Positions 14,799 to 19,183 of a DNA stretch of 19,183 bases are shown here, in pieces; the first letter of the stretch is position 1, and every line of letters starts with the position of its first letter. A program made the translations under genes and the position numbers. Source of the stretch: Chloracidobacterium sp. UBA3360 (GTDB taxonomy: Bacteria > Acidobacteriota > Blastocatellia > Pyrinomonadales > Pyrinomonadaceae); the NCBI GenBank assembly GCA_002360555.1, contig DEQS01000035.1, positions 1 to 19,183 of the forward strand, written 5' to 3'. The notes beneath the pieces are model-generated. The model did not search any database. It saw nothing but the letters and a program-made list of their open reading frames with translations, and was not told the origin of the DNA.

Positions 14799-15539
14799 AT
14801 GACGCCAAAGCTCGCAAAACTCGAGGCTCTGATAGGCCACCGCTTTGCTGACGCAAATCTGCTCGAGCGTGCCCTGACACACCGCTCGTGGGCGTATGAA
14901 AACTTACAGGGCGAGTCGGATGAGGCTATTCGCGATGCACAAAACGAGTCGATGGAGTTTGTCGGCGATTCGGTGCTCGGGCTGATCATCGCCGAGCGGC
15001 TGTATCAAAATAATCCGAAATCGAGCGAGGGCGACCTGACTCTTATGAAACATCACCTCGTCAGTACGACGACACTTGCACGGATCGCCGACAATTTGAG
15101 CCTTGGCGATTATGTCCGTGTCGGTCGAGGCGAAGAAAAAACCGGCGGGCGCAAGAAACAGGCGCTGCTCGCAAATACGCTTGAGGCGGTCATTGCTGCT
15201 GTTTTTCTGGATGGCGGCTACAGTGCGGCTCGTGTGTTTCTCGGCCGAATATTTGCCGACGAGATCCGCAGTGCGACGCCGAAAAATTCGCTTGATTACA
15301 AGACGATGCTCCAAGAGGTGCTCCAGGCAGAAAAGCTGACGGCGCCTATCTACAACGTCGTCAAAACCGACGGCCCGCCGCACGACCGGACGTTCCTCGT
15401 CGAGGCAGTCTGGGCAACCGGCAAGGCCCGCGGGACAGGCACCTCGATCAAAGCGGCCGAGATGATGGCCGCGGCCGAGGCTCTTAATATGCTCGGGCCG
15501 CAAAAAGAAACTAAGACGAAACGCGTAGGCAAAAATTAA
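14799..15539 (+). CDS. rnc: Ribonuclease III
   Basis: The enzyme cuts double-stranded RNA in rRNA and mRNA processing. From the ATG at 14799 it has 246 aa, close to the usual length. A TTG at 14781 in the same frame is rejected because it lies in the terminator T-tract. The nuclease signature NESMEFVGDSVLGL gives E50, E53 and D57. The second acidic pair lies in LLANTLEAVIAAVFLDGG: E129 is kept, but the place of E. coli D114 is Asn (N126). A double-stranded RNA-binding domain fills about residues 163-235, with the conserved Ala/Lys-rich helix near the end. The signal peptidase gene follows after 19 bp, so the two may share a transcript. Confidence 0.95.
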   Translation: MTPKLAKLEALIGHRFADANLLERALTHRSWAYENLQGESDEAIRDAQNESMEFVGDSVLGLIIAERLYQNNPKSSEGDLTLMKHHLVSTTTLARIADNLSLGDYVRVGRGEEKTGGRKKQALLANTLEAVIAAVFLDGGYSAARVFLGRIFADEIRSATPKNSLDYKTMLQEVLQAEKLTAPIYNVVKTDGPPHDRTFLVEAVWATGKARGTGTSIKAAEMMAAAEALNMLGPQKETKTKRVGKN

Positions 15540-15541
15540 CG

Positions 15542-15547
15542 TATCAT
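15542..15547 (+). promoter_or_regulatory. Possible -10 hexamer before lepB
   Basis: TATCAT matches 5 of 6 of the -10 consensus and ends 11 nt before the lepB ATG, which has no Shine-Dalgarno. The same TATCAT precedes the gene at 18860 by a similar distance. It would give a leader of only a few bases. No -35 is seen, so this remains tentative. Confidence 0.3.
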
Positions 15548-15558
15548 TTAGCTACTGT

Positions 15559-16395
15559 ATGAGTGACGAAAACAAAGAAACAAAGGCCGCAACCGAACCA
15601 AAACCTACGGGTCCGCCAAAATCGGTCTTTCGCGAATATTTCGAATCGTTCGTCGTGACACTTGTCATGGCGATTTTTGGCATGACCTTTATTTTGCAGG
15701 CGGTGACCGTGCCGACCGGGTCGATGCAAAACACGATACTCGTCGGCGATTATCTGCTGGTCAATAAGTTTATCTTTACGCCCGGCGGCCAAAGCCTGCC
15801 CTTTTTGCCGCAGCGTGAGATACAACGCGGCGACATCGTCGTTTTCAAATATCCGGGTAACAAATTGCATCCCGAGATGGACCGGGCCCACGGTTCATCG
15901 GCGATCGCGTATCAGGTCAATTACGTAAAACGCGTGATCGGGTTACCGGGCGAAAAGGTCGAGTTTCGCGACAATCAGGTCTTTATCAACGACGTACTTT
16001 TGCCCGAGCACCGCGTCATCGGCGACGCTCCGGACAGCCAATCGGCACTGACCGCGACCGAGTTCGAAGAGCGGCGTCCTGAGGATAAATGGGACGTTTA
16101 TTACTCAAAGAACACGATGGACATTATCAAAGGCGGCGGCCATGTCACACGCCGCGGGTACGAATTTGGCGTCGCGGGCAAAACGATGATCGTTCCGCCA
16201 AACAGCTTTTTCTGCATGGGCGACAGCCGCGACGCCAGCGAAGACGGCCGCGTCTGGGGATTTGTCCCGCGTGAGCTGATCGTCGGCCGGGCGATGTTCG
16301 TCTATTGGTCCTGCGACCGCGGAGCGTCAGACGGCAGCATGCTCTCATGCATCACCCACCCGCGTCTGAGCCGCATCGGGAAATTTGTCAAATAG
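15559..16395 (+). CDS. lepB: Signal peptidase I
   Basis: This membrane enzyme removes signal peptides from exported proteins. The 278-aa product has a short cytoplasmic N-terminus, one membrane anchor (about 30-49), and the catalytic Ser/Lys pair: S55 in VPTGSMQNTI and K124 in YVKRVIGLPGE. Box E (GDSRDASEDGRVWG, 221-234) is present, with Ala where many family members have Asn-containing GDNRxxSxDSR. About 50 residues between 150 and 200 form an insertion relative to minimal enzymes. It lies 19 bp downstream of rnc, the reverse of the lepB-rnc order known in Proteobacteria. Its presence fits the many signal peptides encoded in the window. Confidence 0.95.
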   Translation: MSDENKETKAATEPKPTGPPKSVFREYFESFVVTLVMAIFGMTFILQAVTVPTGSMQNTILVGDYLLVNKFIFTPGGQSLPFLPQREIQRGDIVVFKYPGNKLHPEMDRAHGSSAIAYQVNYVKRVIGLPGEKVEFRDNQVFINDVLLPEHRVIGDAPDSQSALTATEFEERRPEDKWDVYYSKNTMDIIKGGGHVTRRGYEFGVAGKTMIVPPNSFFCMGDSRDASEDGRVWGFVPRELIVGRAMFVYWSCDRGASDGSMLSCITHPRLSRIGKFVK

Positions 16396-16415
16396 TATCG
16401 TAATTTCCATTTCTC

Positions 16416-16445
16416 TTAATTAATAATTACCCAATTATTAATTAA
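16416..16445. repeat. AT-rich perfect 13-bp inverted repeat
   Basis: TTAATTAATAATT (16416-16428) and AATTATTAATTAA (16433-16445) are perfect complements around ACCC. A further TAATTAAG continues the pattern. The element lies 20 nt after the lepB stop and 13 nt before the psuG ATG. It could be a weak terminator, a promoter-proximal AT element or a regulator site for psuG. No Shine-Dalgarno precedes psuG. Confidence 0.6.
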
Positions 16446-16458
16446 TAATTAAGCATCT

Positions 16459-17364
16459 ATGAAATTGAGCATTAGCGGCGAAGTTGGTGAGGCAATAAGA
16501 AGTGGCTCGCCAGTCGTCGCGCTCGAATCAACCGTCATCGCCCACGGCCTGCCGTACCCGCAAAACATCGAAACTGCTATGCAATGCGAGGCCGCCGTTC
16601 GTGCGGGCGGAGCTGTTCCTGCGACGATCGCTGTGTTTGGCGGTGAGTTTTGCGTTGGACTAAATCAAGACCAGATCGAGCAGCTAGCGACCCGTAAAGA
16701 CATCCGCAAGATCTCACGCCGCGACCTGCCTATCGCCGTAGCAAATAAACTGGACTGTGCAACGACGGTTGCGACCACAGCTTTTATCGCCCACATGGCG
16801 GGGATCAAGGTTTTTGCAACCGGCGGTATCGGCGGCGTGCATCGTGGTTTCGACGCGGACATTTCGGCCGACCTGCCCGAGCTCGCACAGACGCCGATCA
16901 CGGTCGTTTGCTCAGGAGCAAAGATCGTACTCGATTTAATGCGTACCCGCGAATGGCTCGAAACCAACGGCATCACCGTCCTCGGTTGGCAATGCGATGA
17001 ACTACCGGCGTTTTATTCCCGCGTCAGCGGATTGGAGTTAGATCAGCGGGTCGATAGTGCCGACGAGGTTGCGGCGATCGCCGCCGCCCGCGACGAACTT
17101 AGGTTAAAAAACTCTATCCTTGTTACTGTTCCTGTTCCAGCGGAATTTGAGATCGACCGAGCAGAATTAGAATCGATCCTCGCTGATGCTCTAAAGCTCG
17201 GCGACGAAAAGGGAATAAACGGCAAAGAGATCACGCCTTTTTTACTGTCGCAGATGTCCAAACGTAGCGGCGGCCGTACTCTAGCCGCAAATATTGCACT
17301 TCTCGAAAATAACGCCCGCGTCGCAGCTCAGATCGCGTCTGCTTTGTCAGAACCGCCTGCGTGA
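16459..17364 (+). CDS. psuG: Pseudouridine-5'-phosphate glycosidase
   Basis: The enzyme reversibly splits pseudouridine 5'-phosphate into uracil and ribose 5-phosphate during modified-nucleoside breakdown. The 301-aa length is typical. Conserved stretches are VALESTVIAHGLPYPQN (19-35), the KISRRDLP motif (84-91), TTVATTAFIAHMAGIKVFATGGIGGVHRG (102-130) and VCSGAKIVLD (150-159). By comparison with E. coli PsuG the catalytic residues are E23, K84 and the Schiff-base lysine K155. The usual partner kinase gene psuK is not next to it in this window. The stop codon sits in the loop of a hairpin shared with the convergent neighbour. Confidence 0.93.
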   Translation: MKLSISGEVGEAIRSGSPVVALESTVIAHGLPYPQNIETAMQCEAAVRAGGAVPATIAVFGGEFCVGLNQDQIEQLATRKDIRKISRRDLPIAVANKLDCATTVATTAFIAHMAGIKVFATGGIGGVHRGFDADISADLPELAQTPITVVCSGAKIVLDLMRTREWLETNGITVLGWQCDELPAFYSRVSGLELDQRVDSADEVAAIAAARDELRLKNSILVTVPVPAEFEIDRAELESILADALKLGDEKGINGKEITPFLLSQMSKRSGGRTLAANIALLENNARVAAQIASALSEPPA

Positions 17365-17379
17365 GCGGGCGGTTCTGAC
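17346..17379. terminator. Hairpin shared by convergent psuG and SH3-protein genes (REP-like)
   Basis: GTCAGAACCGCCTGC (17346-17360) pairs with GCGGGCGGTTCTGAC (17365-17379), 15 pairs with one T-G wobble, over the loop GTGA. The psuG TGA stop (17362-17364) lies in the loop, and the hairpin's last base begins the stop codon of the minus-strand gene. A T-rich run follows on the plus strand only. Its first bases match the REP-like sequence at 5140. Confidence 0.7.
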
Positions 17380-18131
17380 TATTTCTTTTCCATCTTTACT
17401 TTCAAAGCATCCAGCCGTTTCTGAGCCTCAACGGCTTCATTAGTACCCGGAAATTTCGTGACGATCTCTTTCCAAGACGCGCCGTCGTAGTGAAATTGCT
17501 TTGCGGCGGAATTAAATAAAAATATTATGCCGAGCCGACGGTAACGGTCGAGCATGTTGAAATTGAGATAATAACTGTGCAAAGGAGCTCCGGACGCGGC
17601 CATTTCGTCGCGTTTTAGCTGGGTAGAGGCTGATTTGGTCAGTTTTGCAGCCGCCTCTTCGAGGATGTCGCCGTAGAGTAATAAGATCGCGGGGCGAAAC
17701 TTTGACGTTGGATAAAGCTCAAAAAACTGGCCCGCGATCTCGATCTGGTCAAAAGCGTCGATCGCCTGTACGAGTTTTGCAAGACGCTCTTCGTCGCCCG
17801 CTCGAAACTTGCCAAACACGGCATCTGCCTGGACCCAACCAAAGTTTGAGGGCGGTGCCGTCACCTTGTAAAACTTAACGCCGTCAGCCTCGGCGACACC
17901 GAGGATCTGCACCTTACGGCCGCGCTGCATACGATGGACCACCTCGGAAAACAGGCTCGGGGTTTTGCGGAGGATAGAGAGCGTTTCGTCGACGACAACT
18001 GCCGTTTGGCCGACCTCCGTAGATCTGGCCGCTGTCGTTTTTGGTTTAATAGGAGCGGGACGCTTTTGTGCAAAGATGTGTCCAGTCGCGACGAGGACGA
18101 TAAGCAGAATTGTGGAAACGGGGAATTTCAT
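17379..18131 (-). CDS. Secreted protein with bacterial SH3 domain and helical C-terminus
   Basis: The 250-aa product has a signal peptide (residues 1-22, ending I-F-A-Q). A short basic linker leads to a bacterial SH3 (SH3b-like) domain at about residues 45-108: VVVDETLSILRKTPS, RGRKVQILGV and FGWVQADAVFG are typical strand patterns. Such domains often bind peptidoglycan or act in the periplasm. The rest (about 110-250) is helical and ends in a basic tail. AAGGGAG before the ATG is a good Shine-Dalgarno. It begins 18 bp after ruvC on the same strand, so it is probably co-transcribed, though no functional link to ruvC is known. Function beyond the domain is unknown. Confidence 0.82.
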   Translation of the reverse strand: MKFPVSTILLIVLVATGHIFAQKRPAPIKPKTTAARSTEVGQTAVVVDETLSILRKTPSLFSEVVHRMQRGRKVQILGVAEADGVKFYKVTAPPSNFGWVQADAVFGKFRAGDEERLAKLVQAIDAFDQIEIAGQFFELYPTSKFRPAILLLYGDILEEAAAKLTKSASTQLKRDEMAASGAPLHSYYLNFNMLDRYRRLGIIFLFNSAAKQFHYDGASWKEIVTKFPGTNEAVEAQKRLDALKVKMEKK

Positions 18132-18149
18132 ACAGTCTCCCTTAACTTT

Positions 18150-18656
18150 TTATTTTTTCTTCGCGGCCCGATCGATCCGGTCCTGCACGCCCGCGTGGTG
18201 AAAATGACAGATCGCTATCGCCAGTGCGTCGGCCGCGTCGTGCGGTTTTGGCACCTCTTTTAGCCCGAGCAGTATTTTAACCATCTGCCCGACCTGCTGC
18301 TTTTCGGCGTTGCCGTAACCGACGACCGTCTGTTTTATCAATCGCGGAGCATATTCGGCGATCGCGAGGCCGCGCTGCTCGGCGAGCAATAGCATCAGAC
18401 CGCGAACCTGTCCTAGCTTTAACGCAACGCCCACATTCACCGCATAAAACGTATCCTCGACCGACAGGACATCCGGCGAATGCGTCGCCATCACATCGGC
18501 CACACCGTCGTAAATATTGAGCAGACGCTTTGAAAAAGGCTGCTTGGTGTTCGATTTAACCGTGCCAAAATCCACAAGCGCGTATTTCGAGCCGCTCCCG
18601 TCGACCACGCCCCAACCGAGCGTTTCACTGCCTGGATCGATCCCTAAAACGCGCAT
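18150..18656 (-). CDS. ruvC: Holliday junction resolvase RuvC
   Basis: RuvC cuts Holliday junctions with RuvAB in recombination repair. The 168-aa length is standard. The acidic catalytic set is complete: D7 in GIDPGS, E67 in SVEDTFYAVN, and D140 and D143 in KPHDAADALAIAICH. The central LIKQTVVGYGNAEKQQV motif (107-123) is also typical. ruvA and ruvB are not in the window. No good Shine-Dalgarno sits near the ATG. The SH3-domain protein gene follows after 18 bp. Confidence 0.96.
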   Translation of the reverse strand: MRVLGIDPGSETLGWGVVDGSGSKYALVDFGTVKSNTKQPFSKRLLNIYDGVADVMATHSPDVLSVEDTFYAVNVGVALKLGQVRGLMLLLAEQRGLAIAEYAPRLIKQTVVGYGNAEKQQVGQMVKILLGLKEVPKPHDAADALAIAICHFHHAGVQDRIDRAAKKK

Positions 18657-18743
18657 GTGTGTTTCAAATACTTCCTAAAATTTAAGCAAAGATACTCCAC
18701 CCCATCGGTCGAATGCAAGCGGCGAGAAGAAAAGGAAGGTTCT

Positions 18744-18814
18744 CCACAGATGAACACAGATGACACAGATAAATCAGGGAAGCAATATCTGTGTCCATCC
18801 GTGTTAATCTGTGG
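18744..18814. repeat. 71-bp palindromic repeat with three plus three CACAGAT-type heptamers
   Basis: CACAGAT occurs at 18745-18751, 18755-18761 and 18764-18770. The complement follows as ATCTGTG (18787-18793), ATCCGTG (18797-18803) and ATCTGTG (18807-18813). Units are spaced by 9-10 bp and the arms enclose 16 bp. The length (71 bp) and three-plus-three design equal those of the element at 9888-9958, which uses CACGAAT. It lies in the gap between divergent ruvC and the gene at 18860. Small frames through it are repeat translation, not genes. Confidence 0.85.
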
Positions 18815-18841
18815 ACACTTTCTTCTTTGGCGTCTATCTCT

Positions 18842-18847
18842 TATCAT
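18842..18847 (+). promoter_or_regulatory. Possible -10 hexamer before the gene at 18860
   Basis: TATCAT ends 12 nt before the ATG at 18860 and equals the hexamer before lepB. There is no Shine-Dalgarno. A start 6-8 nt downstream would leave a leader of about 4-6 nt. No -35 is recognised. Confidence 0.3.
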
Positions 18848-18859
18848 CTGATTTTAACA

Positions 18860-19174
18860 ATGGACACTGCCGCTACTAATGTAATGCGATCGGTTCGGGC
18901 TTTGCTCGAGGGGGCGGTGGACTATGCGGGGCTGTTTCCGCCGGCCGGGCTGTCGATGCCTGAGGCAGTGATCAACTACGCGATGTATCGCACGAGCAAC
19001 TACAACTGGATACTCGGGCGATTTGTCGTGACGGCGGCACGGCTCGATGAGTTTTACGAATGTGCACGCGATTTTATATCGCGTGACGCGGGCAACGCTT
19101 GGCGGGTTAGCGTCGTGGTCGGCGATGAAGTGGTCAACACGATCAACCAGATCAAAGATATGGCATCACGCTAG
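18860..19174 (+). CDS. Hypothetical protein, 104 aa, probably a shortened member of a longer family
   Basis: I start at the ATG at 18860; a frame extending back to 18791 runs into the palindromic repeat. The product reads as a soluble protein with VRALLEGAVDYAGLFPPAGL (10-29), PEAVINYAMYRTSNYNWILG (33-52) and RFVVTAARLDEF (53-64). I recall proteins with this opening as conserved hypotheticals of about 300 aa in Acidobacteriota. A TAG at 19172 stops this copy at 104 aa, nine bases before the window ends, so whether the frame resumes in another phase cannot be seen. It could be a true short protein, a frameshifted gene or a sequencing error. No domain function is known to me. Confidence 0.55.
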   Translation: MDTAATNVMRSVRALLEGAVDYAGLFPPAGLSMPEAVINYAMYRTSNYNWILGRFVVTAARLDEFYECARDFISRDAGNAWRVSVVVGDEVVNTINQIKDMASR

Positions 19175-19183
19175 ACCGGACCT

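Noticed and set aside
18644..18851. Two small frames on opposite strands in the ruvC upstream gap
   Set aside because: Both are translations of the CACAGAT palindromic repeat and have no SD or recognisable domain.

Overview
The window is about 19.2 kb of a moderate-GC, Gram-negative-type bacterial chromosome. Many products carry a Sec signal peptide or lipobox, and the intergenic gaps are full of small palindromic repeats. Several proteins (a secreted S41 peptidase with an extra C-terminal domain, a secreted Lys-rich penicillin-binding protein, an exported dikinase-like protein, and small conserved hypotheticals) resemble those I associate with Acidobacteriota, perhaps class Blastocatellia. 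That placement is an inference from protein style; there is no rRNA or other decisive marker here. I see no tRNA, rRNA, CRISPR array, transposase or phage gene.

Layout. (1) 5083 down to 1, minus strand: a six-gene directon encoding a DUF4126-like membrane protein, a small two-helix membrane protein, a UGT/MGT-type glycosyltransferase, a beta-carbonic anhydrase, an exported protein with a phosphohistidine domain followed by a PPDK-type ATP-binding domain, and a lipoprotein cut by the window edge. (2) 5084-5615: a structured non-coding gap. (3) 5616-8347, plus strand: a secreted PDZ/S41 protease and a 130-aa conserved hypothetical. (4) 8346-8518: a nest of small repeats that runs into the 3' end of the next gene. 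(5) 11451 down to 8486, minus strand: a histidine kinase and sigma-54-activating response regulator pair, with a 71-bp palindromic repeat between them. (6) 11622-14719, plus strand: a secreted transpeptidase with a Lys/Ala-rich stalk and a secreted helical-repeat protein with a Lys/Pro/Ala-rich tail, ending at a strong intrinsic terminator. (7) 14799-17364, plus strand: RNase III, signal peptidase I and pseudouridine-5'-phosphate glycosidase. (8) 18656 down to 17379, minus strand: RuvC and an SH3-domain secreted protein, converging on psuG at a hairpin shared by both 3' ends. (9) 18744-19174: a second 71-bp palindromic repeat and a short protein that looks like the N-terminal part of a longer family.

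Functionally the window mixes housekeeping genes (rnc, lepB, ruvC, psuG) with envelope genes (transpeptidase, S41 protease, glycosyltransferase, SH3 protein, lipoprotein) and one two-component regulator. No complete new defence or mobile system is visible. The points most worth following are the exported dikinase-like protein, start sites that look leaderless with a TAnnnT hexamer 5-12 nt before ATG (clearest at rnc, just behind a terminator), and the two 71-bp repeats that share one architecture but differ in core heptamer.
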